This document shows positions 23,952-32,790 of a DNA stretch of 43,446 nucleotides, piece by piece. The notes under the pieces are model-generated. The model ran no database searches. It worked only from the letters and a program-made list of their open reading frames with translations, and was not told the origin of the DNA. Positions within the stretch are counted from its first letter, which is position 1; each line of letters starts with the position of its first letter. Source of the stretch: Bacteroidota bacterium (GTDB lineage: Bacteria > Bacteroidota > Bacteroidia > Bacteroidales > GCA-2748055); the NCBI GenBank assembly GCA_024244665.1, contig JAAEOI010000382.1, forward strand, positions 1 through 43,446, read 5' to 3'. The translations under genes were made by a program, and so were the position numbers.

Positions 23952-24614
23952 TTATTTCTTAAGGAGCGGGATCTTGTACATGATGGAGTAGGAGAAACCG
24001 AATCCCCTGTTATTGGTTCCGTTACCGTATCCGGGTATCAGCAAAGGAGCAATCTGCGGATCCATATCTGGATTCAACAGGATCTTAAAGCGGACAGTCC
24101 AACCGAAGAACAGGTTCTGCGCCACTTCGGCTGTGATACCCCCAAGCAGTTCGAACCAGTGAGCGTTCAGCGTGTTTTCATAGCTTTCTATGGTGTGGTC
24201 ACCCCAGTATTCACTGGGTACGGTTATGTTAGCTGCGCTTTGTTTGAAAACAGAGGTACCGTAGCGGAAACCCACAGTAAAGGCGTGGTGAACCGACCGG
24301 TCCTTTGTATCCAGGAGGTTATAATCAACTCCCACACGTGCGAATGGACCGCCCGAGGAGTATGATACATCATCCACCGAATCATTCATGGTGCTGTAGC
24401 CCAATTCAAATATGGGGTAGAAGTCCGGAAAGATCTCGAAGTCCAGTGACGCCTCTCCACTGAAGACGGGCGGAGATAAGAAATAGCCCACTGCCGAAGC
24501 CAGGTTTACCCCGAACCGCGGTCCGTACGTGCGCAGGGTATCCTGGCCGTTCAGAGAGGGGAGCAGCCACAACAGCAGCACACCGTTAAAAATATATCCA
24601 GAGATGCTCTTCAT
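23952..24614 (-). CDS. DUF6048 family outer-membrane beta-barrel protein
   Basis: A 220-residue exported protein: signal peptide to about residue 23 (LLWLLPSLNGQ), then strands such as PRFGVNLASAVGYFLSP and FGFSYSIMYKIPLLKK, ending in a short basic tail. The pattern fits DUF6048, a Bacteroidota barrel family next to DUF6452. It overlaps the DUF6452 gene by 29 bp, so the two are co-expressed and perhaps form one envelope complex. No function is known. Confidence 0.75.
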   Translation of the reverse strand: MKSISGYIFNGVLLLWLLPSLNGQDTLRTYGPRFGVNLASAVGYFLSPPVFSGEASLDFEIFPDFYPIFELGYSTMNDSVDDVSYSSGGPFARVGVDYNLLDTKDRSVHHAFTVGFRYGTSVFKQSAANITVPSEYWGDHTIESYENTLNAHWFELLGGITAEVAQNLFFGWTVRFKILLNPDMDPQIAPLLIPGYGNGTNNRGFGFSYSIMYKIPLLKK

Positions 24615-25056
24615 TTGTTACAAATTCTGCATCGATTTCGCCTTTTATCAATTGCATATCTACCATCCAGCTTCCCGGAGCTGAAAACTGATCCAGTGTG
24701 AATCTTGCAGCAAATCCGCAGGTGTAGGAGATCAGGTAGGCCTCACTGGAGTGAGTGAAAAGAAGGGTGTCGAGTCGGATCCCATTGCTTACCATAAACT
24801 TTGAGTTTTCATTATTCGGGTCCAGGGGTAATTCAATCCGTGACACTGAGGCTGCATTGTACAGGAGGCTGTCTGTCTTCCCCTCCCTGATCCCGTAAAT
24901 GCTCATACCTTCCATGATGGTATCGGTGATCCTGCCATCTTCCTCCGTTTTGAAGCGTGCCACAAGGATCGCCTGACTGTCTGCATCACAGGTGTCCTGT
25001 GTTGCACAAGATGCGAAAAACATCAGAATGGTGAATGGATAGAGCAGGTATTTCAT
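24586..25056 (-). CDS. DUF6452 family lipoprotein
   Basis: A 156-residue protein with a lipobox-like MFFASCATQ, so likely lipid-anchored at C17. The remainder is a beta-rich domain (IYGIREGKTDSLLYNAASVS, MVSNGIRLDTLLF, YLISYTCGF) fitting DUF6452. It overlaps the downstream DUF6048 barrel gene, a pairing I recall from many Bacteroidota. Function unknown; lipoprotein plus barrel suggests an outer-membrane assembly. Confidence 0.72.
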   Translation of the reverse strand: MKYLLYPFTILMFFASCATQDTCDADSQAILVARFKTEEDGRITDTIMEGMSIYGIREGKTDSLLYNAASVSRIELPLDPNNENSKFMVSNGIRLDTLLFTHSSEAYLISYTCGFAARFTLDQFSAPGSWMVDMQLIKGEIDAEFVTNEEHLWIYF

Positions 25057-25100
25057 AGAAAGTCTATATTCTCAACAAAGATGGGAAAAAATCTGAAGCG

Positions 25101-25245
25101 CTATTTGAGGTATTTTTCGAAGAAATCCAGGTACTCTCTCCATACCCGACCTGAAGGCGTCGTAAAGGGAAATGTACTCTTTTTTCTGGGCATCAGAGAA
25201 AATATTTTGGTGCAGCTGCAAAACCAGTAAAAAAGAGGGAGACAA
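25101..25245 (-). pseudogene. Possible frameshifted 3' gene remnant
   Basis: Leftward, one frame reads NIFSDAQKKEYISLYDAF then RSGMERV, and the next frame continues VWREYLDFFEKYLK followed by a stop at 25101-25103. Joined, they look like the end of a helical protein broken by one frameshift. No upstream part remains, as the stretch runs into a stop near 25248. No family recognised. The evidence is only the protein-like look of both pieces. Confidence 0.25.
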
Positions 25246-25300
25246 TCACAGCTTGTAAGTTTAAACCAGAAATCCCGACCTATTTATTGAATCAATTTGA

Positions 25301-26275
25301 ATGTATATGAGGAGTTTGGTTTTAACAGGAGGGCTCATTATGATAGTTTCACTATCAGCCTGTGAGAATAAAGTTGAAGATAAACCCTTGAATGAACAGG
25401 CGGATCAATTTCTTCAGCTGATCGCCAGAGGGGAGGTTAAGGGAGAGCTTAGACCCTTCGATCTGGTGGAGAATCCCACCTACAGATCCGTGCATGAGGT
25501 AGATTTTTTGCAGGATGATGAATATGTATTTCTCTCAAAAGCATGTGGTTATATCCTGGTATATCCCCATCGAAGTATGTATGTGGAGGTAGTCAATGAA
25601 GAATCAAACGGGGTGTACATGGCTGTCACCTATTGCCCCATAACCCGGAGCGGGATCTGCTTTGACAGGCTCCAGGGAGGGGATACCCTGTTGCTGACTG
25701 CTTCCGGATACCTGTTCAGGGAAAACATGGTACCATTGGACCTTCAAACCGGAAGCCTGTGGTCTCAAATGCAATTGCGTGGGATGCGGGGTAAGCACCA
25801 GAGGGAGGTAGCAAGAACAATCCCGCTTGTAGAGACCTCATGGAAAACAATAAAGGATTACTTTCCCTCGGCAGGGGTGTATATTGTTGAGAGCTTCAGT
25901 AAATCATCCCCTAATTATGAACAGGAATTCGGGATAGTGGGCCTGAATGAAACCGAGCTTTTCACCCTTGATATGTTCCCGGGTGAGATCAGCCTTCATA
26001 CCACCTCGGTTCGTCCGGAGGGCAAAGTAATTGTGGCGGGCAGTACCATCCACAGATATATGGTCGCGTATCTGACGAATTATTTGATGGTAGCTGTTGA
26101 AGGCCGGTTTCCTGTAATCATGAAAGATGAGACAGGCACTCTGTGGAATATTTTTGGTGAAGCAGTCAGCGGAGAGAGAGGTGGTGAGCAACTTAAGTCG
26201 CCCGTGGCCTATACAGCGGCAGACTGGGCCTGGGATGAGCTGTTGGTAAATGTCAAATATTTTGCAAAAGACTGA
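25301..26275 (+). CDS. DUF3179 domain-containing lipoprotein
   Basis: A 324-residue lipoprotein with lipobox VSLSAC (Cys near 21). The body matches DUF3179: MAVTYCPITRSGICFDR, a GDTLLLTASGYLFRENMVPLD region, QTGSLWSQM and a later W-rich stretch. DUF3179 proteins are exported and of unknown function; the conserved cysteine in TYCP may be structural or bind metal. It stands alone, with its 3' end meeting the convergent alpha/beta-hydrolase gene. It ends DELLVNVKYFAKD. Confidence 0.78.
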   Translation: MYMRSLVLTGGLIMIVSLSACENKVEDKPLNEQADQFLQLIARGEVKGELRPFDLVENPTYRSVHEVDFLQDDEYVFLSKACGYILVYPHRSMYVEVVNEESNGVYMAVTYCPITRSGICFDRLQGGDTLLLTASGYLFRENMVPLDLQTGSLWSQMQLRGMRGKHQREVARTIPLVETSWKTIKDYFPSAGVYIVESFSKSSPNYEQEFGIVGLNETELFTLDMFPGEISLHTTSVRPEGKVIVAGSTIHRYMVAYLTNYLMVAVEGRFPVIMKDETGTLWNIFGEAVSGERGGEQLKSPVAYTAADWAWDELLVNVKYFAKD

Positions 26276-27007
26276 TTAATCCCCGGTCAGGATCTCATTA
26301 ATGATCCCACTGATCTCCCGGGCCCTGGTGAGTGTCATCATGTGCGATCCATCCTTTAAAACATAATCACATTGTAAATTCCTTATGGGGATTGTGTTGT
26401 CCGCATCCCCGTGGATGTGGATGATGCTTTCGGGGTAACTTTCTCTCTTCCAGGAGACAATCATTTGCCCTGATCGTTTCAGGTACAGGGGATCTTTCCT
26501 TTTCAGCATATCTTTAAAGGTTTCCGGGTCCTGCTTACGGTCGGGTTCAACTATTCCCTGTAGTACCCTTGCGCCGACTTTCACCATACCCTTTGGGATG
26601 ACCCTGTCCAGGTGGAATTTCCTCATAAAGGTATAGTGGCCAGGGAGTTCAAACCACGCTTTGGCACTGGAGATCAGAATTGTCTTTTCAGGATGCAGCG
26701 TGTCGGACAGCTCGGTACAGATCATTCCCCCCAGGGAGACACCAACCAGGATATAGGGAGCATCCTGGTGGATGAGTGGAATAAAGCCCTCTGCAAATTC
26801 CTTCATGGTCTCTCTCCTATGGGGAACCGGGTAGGAGATGTGTACCGTATCATATCCTTCAGGAAATTTCATATTCCTGAACAAACGGTAATCCGAACCC
26901 TGTCCGGGAAAGAGATAGACCGTGGTGTCGTATCCCCCCGGATCTTCTCCGTGGCAGAGTATGGAACCAGCCAGCAGCAAAAGTAAAACCAGTGTGCTTC
27001 TTGCCAT
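26276..27007 (-). CDS. Exported alpha/beta hydrolase
   Basis: A 243-residue serine hydrolase with an N-terminal signal (LVLLLLLAGSILCHGE). The nucleophile elbow is GVSLGG (S91); the acid is in HIHGDADNTIP and the histidine in KDGSHMM, a full catalytic triad. LFPGQGSDYRLF supplies the oxyanion hole. It is the last gene of a DUF4332/MBL-fold/hydrolase operon, 6 bp after the MBL gene. Substrate unknown; an ester or lactone in the periplasm is likely. Confidence 0.85.
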   Translation of the reverse strand: MARSTLVLLLLLAGSILCHGEDPGGYDTTVYLFPGQGSDYRLFRNMKFPEGYDTVHISYPVPHRRETMKEFAEGFIPLIHQDAPYILVGVSLGGMICTELSDTLHPEKTILISSAKAWFELPGHYTFMRKFHLDRVIPKGMVKVGARVLQGIVEPDRKQDPETFKDMLKRKDPLYLKRSGQMIVSWKRESYPESIIHIHGDADNTIPIRNLQCDYVLKDGSHMMTLTRAREISGIINEILTGD

Positions 27008-27013
27008 TTCAGA

Positions 27014-27940
27014 TTAAAATATATCCAGATCCCGGCCCACAATCACTTCGCCATGATAGCTGCTGCTAATCTCCCTGAGCAGCTCCTCTTCGGAAGCCCC
27101 CCAGAAGAGAATGTGGTACAGGATCACCTTTCCGGGCATGGCCCGGGAGGCAATCTCAGCCAATTCAAGGGTGGAGGTATGGTGCTGTGCATGATATGCT
27201 TTCCATGAGTTGCTCTTGGTTTCATACCCGGCCTTACTATAGACTTCGTGTACCAGGAGATCAGCTCCCCTGGCATAGGCTGCCAGTTTTTCGGATGGCA
27301 AACAATCGCCCGATATCACAATTACCCGGTCGGGCGTGGTAAAACGAAAACCCCAGGAATTTGGCCAGGTTCCATGTGTTACAGGGAAAGCCTCCACAAC
27401 GATATTGCTATCGCGGTAGATCTCCCCCTCCTTTGAGAATTCTGTGCAAGAGACTCTCCATCCCTGGTTATTGGCAGGTTCGGCTCCATAGAGCCTGTAG
27501 TGAATATCATCCTTGTAAGCCTCCATGATATGTGAAGTCATATTTGCGGTTCCTTCAGGACCGAATACCTTAAGTGGTTCATCCCTTCCCATCACCCAGG
27601 GTGTAAGGATCAGGTCGGGAAACCCGGTGGTGTGGTCGGAATGGAGGTGGGTGAGGAAGGCGGTTTTGATATCCCTGATGTGAAATCCCTCAAGAGGGCC
27701 CTCATACCTCGGTGTCAGTGCAGCTGCCTTCCGGATCAGACCCGGTCCGAAGTCGATGATGTAGGGTATCTGGTTCACCAGCAGTGCCAGGGAACATCCC
27801 GACTGGGTGGGAGACGGGTTTGGGGTGCCCGTACCCAACAGTACCAGTTTGGTGACATCCGAAGAGGAGAAATCGCGTTGTCCCATTGAAGGGACCCGGA
27901 AAAGTGAAAGTGTCAATAGAATCAGCAGCAGGTGTTTCAT
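27014..27940 (-). CDS. Exported MBL-fold metallo-hydrolase (RNase Z/AtsA-like)
   Basis: A 308-residue metallo-beta-lactamase-fold enzyme with a signal peptide (LLLILLTLSLFRVPSMGQ). The zinc motif is THLHSDH (H98, H100, D102, H103), with later ligands in PVTHGTW, ISGDCL and the YHAQHHTS segment. The GTGTPNPSPTQSG start is typical of the arylsulfatase AtsA/RNase Z-like branch, but export rules out tRNA processing. It overlaps the DUF4332 gene by 4 bp. It likely hydrolyses a small phosphodiester, sulfate ester or lactone. Confidence 0.87.
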   Translation of the reverse strand: MKHLLLILLTLSLFRVPSMGQRDFSSSDVTKLVLLGTGTPNPSPTQSGCSLALLVNQIPYIIDFGPGLIRKAAALTPRYEGPLEGFHIRDIKTAFLTHLHSDHTTGFPDLILTPWVMGRDEPLKVFGPEGTANMTSHIMEAYKDDIHYRLYGAEPANNQGWRVSCTEFSKEGEIYRDSNIVVEAFPVTHGTWPNSWGFRFTTPDRVIVISGDCLPSEKLAAYARGADLLVHEVYSKAGYETKSNSWKAYHAQHHTSTLELAEIASRAMPGKVILYHILFWGASEEELLREISSSYHGEVIVGRDLDIF

Positions 27941-28617
27941 GTGTCAGTCTTTAATTCCACTAGCAGGGTGGCGTAGTTGATACAGTATTGAAGATCCTCT
28001 TCACCCAGAGACTTCACCGGATAGTTGTATTTATCAAGGACTTCCATATAAAGTTTATTGTGTGTTGCCGGATCGGTCATTGCAAATTCCCGGACCGATC
28101 TTATACCAGCATGATAGATGATCCTGGCGTAAAAACCTCCCACCCCTGTGATCCTGGAGAGGTCGCAGAGGCAGTAGAGTTCCCTCAGCCTTGAATCGGG
28201 GATACCGATCTGGCCCGAAACCACTTTCCGCTGTTCGGGTGATTGTACCCTTTCAAAAAAATCCCTGGTGTTCCTGATTCCCCGGCTTTTTAACACTTCG
28301 GTGTACTCCAGGGGTATGCCGGGAAACTCAGAGAGCGTAAAGGGTTTAGAGAGATAGCTTCCCGCCTCCCTCTTTAACAGGACCAGGTAGCTTTCCGGGA
28401 TGCCTGCTTCCCTGGCCATGGCCGCAATTTTCTCTTTGTTTCCAAGGGCACTGATCAGTTGTCGCAGATTTTCGATCCCCCTTGCTTCCAGGGCTTCAAA
28501 ATAGCTTTCGATCCCCTCCTTAAGTGAAATCCTGCTGGGAATCATCCTTTTGGAACGGCTCAGCTCATAAAAAAGCTGCAGGCTAAAAACTTCCGGATCC
28601 AGTGTATAGCTCTCCAT
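27937..28617 (-). CDS. DUF4332 domain protein with helix-hairpin-helix repeats
   Basis: A 226-residue helical protein without signal peptide. Repeated units of the form LxxxGIxNxxxLxxxL (ALEARGIENLRQL, VLKSRGIRNTRDF, IIYHAGIRSVREF) and FPGIPLEYTEVL and ITGVGGFYARII are HhH-like, as in DUF4332. Such folds often bind DNA or protein. It opens the operon with the MBL-fold hydrolase, overlapping by 4 bp. Function unknown. Confidence 0.75.
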   Translation of the reverse strand: MESYTLDPEVFSLQLFYELSRSKRMIPSRISLKEGIESYFEALEARGIENLRQLISALGNKEKIAAMAREAGIPESYLVLLKREAGSYLSKPFTLSEFPGIPLEYTEVLKSRGIRNTRDFFERVQSPEQRKVVSGQIGIPDSRLRELYCLCDLSRITGVGGFYARIIYHAGIRSVREFAMTDPATHNKLYMEVLDKYNYPVKSLGEEDLQYCINYATLLVELKTDT

Positions 28618-28623
28618 CAGTTG

Positions 28624-28932
28624 CTATTTCTGTCCCAGGAGGACGGTTTCAAATTCAGAATCTACCTGAACTCTGCCTCTTTTTATTCTGGCAATATCGC
28701 CACCCTGGAAACCACGCATCACTGCGGTCTTTTTGCTACGGTCAAAATTGAGGTCATTGGAGGGATCCCCGTTCAGGAAATGGTCCGTCAGAAGGAAATA
28801 GATGTTTGCGTTTTCCCACAGGAATGGCGCATCTCCGAAAACTTCCCCTTTACCTCCAGTATTGTTGCAGTCCATTACTGAGAACATCAGAAGTGCCACC
28901 CAGAGGATGCTGAGCTGCTGTATTCTCTTCAT
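28624..28932 (-). pseudogene. Alpha-amylase family remnant with most of the enzyme deleted
   Basis: The 102-residue frame has a lipoprotein-like signal (SVMDC), then FLWENANIYFLLTDHFLNGD, PSNDLNFDRSKKTAV and GFQGGDI, the start of a GH13 alpha-amylase catalytic domain (normally over 450 residues). After GGDI the sequence changes abruptly to ARIKRGRVQVDSEFETVLL and stops; this could be the end of the same enzyme's C-terminal beta domain, giving an in-frame internal deletion. None of the catalytic residues is left. It lies between the MDR oxidoreductase and the DUF4332 operon. Confidence 0.7.
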
Positions 28933-28976
28933 GATCTTATAGTGTATTTGATTTTCAAAAATAGTGATTGTTCTTT

Positions 28977-29963
28977 TTAAAAGCGAAGCAGGACCTTTCC
29001 GGCTGACATCTCATCTTTGTACAGTCCGATGGCCTCACTTACCTGCTCCATTGGGAAAGTCCGGTGTACATGTGAAGAGAGTGCACCATTCATTTCTTTT
29101 TTTACCCGGATTAAAAATTTCAATTTATAAAGGATGCTTTTGTCGGCCAGCCAGTTCCCTAGCTGAAATCCCCTGATGTTTTTATTCAACCTGATCAGGT
29201 CGGCGGCATCAGCCTGGATGGGATCGCCAGAAAGTCTTGCATAGGCCAGCAGTGTGGATCCGTCCGGTGCTGCGGCCAGGAGGCGGCCTGTTTCCTTTCC
29301 GGTCACCGCATCCAGGAAGAGGGAGGCTTTCAGCTTTTGAGAAAGGGAGCTTAGCTCTTCATTGAAAGAGTCGCTGTTGCTGTTCAGTACATGGGGGGCT
29401 CCAAGTTTCTTCAGTTCTTCAACCTGCTTCTCTTTCCTGACAATACTGATCAGTGGGACAGACCTTTCAGCGGCCAGGCGGATCAACATCTTTCCCAGGG
29501 AGCTGGATGCTGCATTGTTCACCATGGCAGGATGATTTCCCTCCTTTGCCAGCTGCATGAAAGCCATAGCGGTCATTGGATTGACCAGCATCATGGAGCC
29601 CTGCTCCAGGTCAATATCACCGGGAAGGGGAACGGTTTTCATAACTGAAGTCTTCATGTATTCAGCCCAGGTACCATCCTCCCCGGAGTTGGGTGAGCAG
29701 GCCACCCTCTTTCCCAAACGCATGCGTGGAAGCAGTCCGTTTCCTGCTTTAATAATTGTACCGGATCCTTCCAGCCCGGGTATAAACGGCCATGATGCAG
29801 CCAGGTAGTCTCCCGAAATATTGGCCAGGTCCGATGGATTTATAGGTGAAGCACTCATCTTAACCAGCACCTCACCAGGGCCGGGTTCCGGTACCGGAAC
29901 CGATTCAATGGCCAACGCTCCCCCGGCCTTTTTCTGTCGTACTGCTTTCATCATTTCACCCAT
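28977..29963 (-). CDS. MDR-family NAD(P)-dependent quinone oxidoreductase-like enzyme
   Basis: A 328-residue medium-chain dehydrogenase. The GroES-like N-terminus has VPVPEPGPGEVLVKM, INPSDLANISG and PGLEGSGTI; the Rossmann part has MVNNAASSSLGKMLI in place of the usual AGGVG loop. The structural and catalytic zinc cysteines are missing, so it belongs to the zinc-free quinone/enoyl reductase branch. ATG 29963 is used; ATG 29951 is an alternative. It follows the broken methyltransferase by about 70 bp. Substrate unknown. Confidence 0.87.
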   Translation of the reverse strand: MGEMMKAVRQKKAGGALAIESVPVPEPGPGEVLVKMSASPINPSDLANISGDYLAASWPFIPGLEGSGTIIKAGNGLLPRMRLGKRVACSPNSGEDGTWAEYMKTSVMKTVPLPGDIDLEQGSMMLVNPMTAMAFMQLAKEGNHPAMVNNAASSSLGKMLIRLAAERSVPLISIVRKEKQVEELKKLGAPHVLNSNSDSFNEELSSLSQKLKASLFLDAVTGKETGRLLAAAPDGSTLLAYARLSGDPIQADAADLIRLNKNIRGFQLGNWLADKSILYKLKFLIRVKKEMNGALSSHVHRTFPMEQVSEAIGLYKDEMSAGKVLLRF

Positions 29964-30036
29964 GGAAATATATTTTGTTTATGGTATTTTCAATTTCCTT
30001 GCTGTTCCATTATTCTGATCCTCTTACAGGCGGTCA

Positions 30037-30610
30037 TTATGGTTTGGGCTTCCGTACATAAAAATAGGCTGTGGTGGTCCTGCCTGTTCTTTTGGAGTAG
30101 GTGCGGCTGGCGATGTGTACGATCTCACTGAAGGTACTGAGAATCCGGAACATGCTTTTTATGGTAAATTTATTGATGTGTTGCCGGTTGGTGTCTCTGA
30201 TTCCCCTGACCGGTACGGAGAGCATTAAAATTCCTCCCGGTTTTATCTTGCTCCACAGGAGATCCATAACCGACTTGTATTCGGAGATGTGTTCCAGCAC
30301 CTGGATGGTGAGGATCAGATCCACCGATTCATCGGCAAAGGTGTCCATGCTGAGAAGGTAGTCGAAGCTGTTATTCCGCTCGTCGGAGCTTCCCAGTAGC
30401 TTCTCCTTTGCAAATTCCAGGCTGGTCTCGCTGTGATCCACCAGGGAAAAGCGGGTGTTCTTCACCAGGCTGGCAATATGCTTCACATTTCCACTCAGTC
30501 CAGCGGCCGTCTGACCGCAGCTCTTCAGTATCAATTAAATCCTTGTATCTGTTTTCCCAGAACTCCTTGGTGTTGGGATTTTTTCTTTTGGCAAACAAGC
30601 TCATTTTCAT
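30037..30610 (-). pseudogene. Class I SAM methyltransferase with deletion of the SAM-binding loop and frameshift
   Basis: The frame from ATG 30610 begins as a methyltransferase (NTKEFWENRYKDLIDTEELR, SDGRWTE) and then loses similarity. The next frame continues GNVKHIASLV, FSLVDHSETSLEFAKEKL, LILTIQVLEHI, PGGILMLSVPVRG and reaches the family's normal end. Between the pieces the glycine-rich motif I (DxGCGxG) is missing, so a short out-of-frame deletion near 30500-30520 removed the SAM loop. The start overlaps the decarboxylase stop by 4 bp, so it was once coupled to it. A TTG-started 165-residue product could be made but would lack motif I. Confidence 0.72.
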
Positions 30611-32019
30611 CTGTTTTCTATTATAGTTTTCAACTCTTCAAGTGCCACATCCACATGCACTTTCTCCACATAGGTCTGGCCAATAATCATCCTCAGGGTG
30701 TAAAGTCCGCCGACCTTAGTATGCGTAAGGAATATCCTGCCCCTGTTGTTAATTTCCTGCAGGAGACCTTCGTTGATTGAATTTATCGCATCGAAATCTC
30801 TTTCTCCTGGTGGAGTGAAGCTGAAGCTGCTGAAGTTAAGGAAGGGATCGGTGACAAGTTTCATCCCTTTAATCTTTACCAGCTCTCTGCAGAAGAATTC
30901 ATTCAGATGGATGTGGGACTGCAATCGTTCCCTGAGTCCTTTCAGCCCGAAGCTCCTGATTACAAACCACAGCTTCAGAGCCCTGAAACGTCTTCCGAGG
31001 GGTACCCCCCAGTCCCTGTAGTCGTTTACCTGTCCGCGTGTGCTGGTTTTCAGATATTCGGGAAGGATCTCAAAAGTCTTGATAAGGCGTTCGGCGCTTT
31101 TAACAAAATAGACCGAACTGTCGAAATTGGTAAACAACCATTTGTGCGGATTGAATACAAAGCTGTCAGCCTGTGCAATGCCTTCGATCATCCATCGGTA
31201 TTCGGGCAGCAGAAGGGCCGATCCTGCGTAGGCGGCATCCACATGCAGCCAGATTTTATGGCGTTTGCAAATATCTGCGATCTCCTTCAGCGGGTCCACT
31301 GCAACGGTACCGGTGGTGCCGATGGCCGCCACTACAGCGCATGGAACCAGTCCGCGGTCCAGGTCCTCCATAATTAATTTTTCCAGTTCGAAGGGAATCA
31401 TCCGCATCTGTTTGTCAACCGCCACCTTGACAAGGTTTCGTTTTCCGATTCCACATACACCCACCGCTTTTTCGATAGAGGAGTGGGTTTCGGTAGAGCA
31501 GTATACCCTCAAGTTTCCGGGTACGCCCTCCTCGTTGGATATAAAACCTGTGGCTACCTCCCTGGCAGTGATCAGGGCCACCAGTGAGGCAGATGAAGCA
31601 CTGTCCTGGATCACCCCTTCAAAAGTGCCGGGGATACCCATGGCATCGCGGAGCCACTCCATCATTCTCTGCTCCAACTCTGCTGCAGCAGGGGAGGTGT
31701 CCCAGATCATGCACTGGGCCCCGATGGCCGAGGTAACAAATTCGGCCAGCACAGATTCTACCGAGCTGTTGCCAGGGAAGTATGCATGGAAATTGGGGTG
31801 CTGCCAGTGGGTGATTCCGGGAAGGATCACCTCCTCCAGGTCCTTTATGATATTTTCCAGTGGTTCAGATTCCTCCGGGGCCGCATCCGGAATCTGTCTG
31901 TAGATATCACCCGGCTGAACCTTTGACTTCACAGGGTATTCTGAAATGTTTTTCAGATAAGAATCTATCCAGTCGATTACCGGATCGGCAGTATTTTTAA
32001 ATTCCTTCGGATCTAGCAT
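30607..32019 (-). CDS. PLP-dependent group II (aromatic L-amino-acid type) decarboxylase
   Basis: A 470-residue enzyme that removes CO2 from an amino acid, probably aromatic, giving an amine. Family marks: THWQHPNFHAYFPGNSSV at the substrate entrance, QDSASSASLVAL, the cofactor aspartate in WLHVDAAYAGSAL and the PLP lysine K293 in FVFNPHKWLF. Length matches aromatic amino-acid decarboxylases. It ends overlapping the methyltransferase start and lies about 25 bp after a small ORF that follows a LysE exporter gene. An export partner suggests an amine or amino acid leaves the cell. Tryptophan, tyrosine or phenylalanine cannot be told apart here. Confidence 0.93.
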   Translation of the reverse strand: MLDPKEFKNTADPVIDWIDSYLKNISEYPVKSKVQPGDIYRQIPDAAPEESEPLENIIKDLEEVILPGITHWQHPNFHAYFPGNSSVESVLAEFVTSAIGAQCMIWDTSPAAAELEQRMMEWLRDAMGIPGTFEGVIQDSASSASLVALITAREVATGFISNEEGVPGNLRVYCSTETHSSIEKAVGVCGIGKRNLVKVAVDKQMRMIPFELEKLIMEDLDRGLVPCAVVAAIGTTGTVAVDPLKEIADICKRHKIWLHVDAAYAGSALLLPEYRWMIEGIAQADSFVFNPHKWLFTNFDSSVYFVKSAERLIKTFEILPEYLKTSTRGQVNDYRDWGVPLGRRFRALKLWFVIRSFGLKGLRERLQSHIHLNEFFCRELVKIKGMKLVTDPFLNFSSFSFTPPGERDFDAINSINEGLLQEINNRGRIFLTHTKVGGLYTLRMIIGQTYVEKVHVDVALEELKTIIENR

Positions 32020-32045
32020 AATCTTTTTATTCTTTAAAGTACCTT

Positions 32046-32168
32046 TTAAAAATCGCCTCTGCAGTTTTCAGGCTGCCTGAGGATATCGGGATCATTGCTT
32101 TCCGGATCCTCAAACCACTTCTCATTGAGGATGGTCAATTGGGTGACTTTGTTTGGTTTATAGGTCAT
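32046..32168 (-). CDS. Small hypothetical protein (40 aa)
   Basis: ATG 32168 opens a 40-residue frame, MTYKPNKVTQLTILNEKW then FEDPESNDPDILRQPENC, ending RGDF. It is hydrophilic and protein-like in composition, lies 10 bp after the LysE stop and 26 bp before the decarboxylase, and fits the operon. No family recognised. It could also be a leftover of a longer gene. Confidence 0.4.
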   Translation of the reverse strand: MTYKPNKVTQLTILNEKWFEDPESNDPDILRQPENCRGDF

Positions 32169-32178
32169 AGTTGCCGGG

Positions 32179-32790
32179 TTACCTTGTAAAGAAAATGATG
32201 CTTTTATAGGCCATATCGATGGCGAAATAGATAAAAGCCAGCGCAAAAATTTTGAATACCAGGGGGATGATTTTTGGTCGGGACAGAATCCTGCGGAACC
32301 TGGAGAAGATGAAAGCCATCAGCAGGGTGGATAGCAACCATCCAAGCTGCACCAGTCCCATGAAGAGATACGCCCCCAGGTAAACCTGATCGTTCAGGAG
32401 GATCGCCTTGGGAATACAGATGGTGATCCAGTAGGTCCACAACACACCGTTGGAAAGAATCATGATGATGATCTTCCAGATGCTGAAATGTACCTTCTCG
32501 CCAGAATCCAGTGATTTGACCCTCCAGATGGATCCGGCGATCCAGATCAGAATTCCGGCCCCCAACAGGGATAGGCCATGGAAGAAGGACTCGGGAAGCC
32601 CCAGTGCTGAGAAAAGAACCAAGCTGATGACGGCTACTACAGTCTCAGCTATCATTGCTATGACAATAATTCTCAGGCTTTTTGGAAATCCTGACAGAAG
32701 TATTTCTGTAAATACGGCTGTAATCACCGGACCTGGGATCACACCCCCGATCAGACCCAACATCAAAGCGATGACCAGTTCGTGGTTCAT
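32179..32790 (-). CDS. LysE/RhtB-family exporter
   Basis: A membrane protein of 203 residues from ATG 32790 (GTG 32811 is also possible) with about six hydrophobic helices. The N-terminal GLIGGVIPGPVITAVF is the hallmark of LysE/RhtB amino-acid exporters, and the spacing of helices (LSLLGAGILIWIAGSIW, GVLWTYWITICIP) fits. It is the first gene of the unit leading to the decarboxylase, which suggests export of the amine or its parent amino acid. Substrate unproven. Confidence 0.83.
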   Translation of the reverse strand: MNHELVIALMLGLIGGVIPGPVITAVFTEILLSGFPKSLRIIVIAMIAETVVAVISLVLFSALGLPESFFHGLSLLGAGILIWIAGSIWRVKSLDSGEKVHFSIWKIIIMILSNGVLWTYWITICIPKAILLNDQVYLGAYLFMGLVQLGWLLSTLLMAFIFSRFRRILSRPKIIPLVFKIFALAFIYFAIDMAYKSIIFFTR

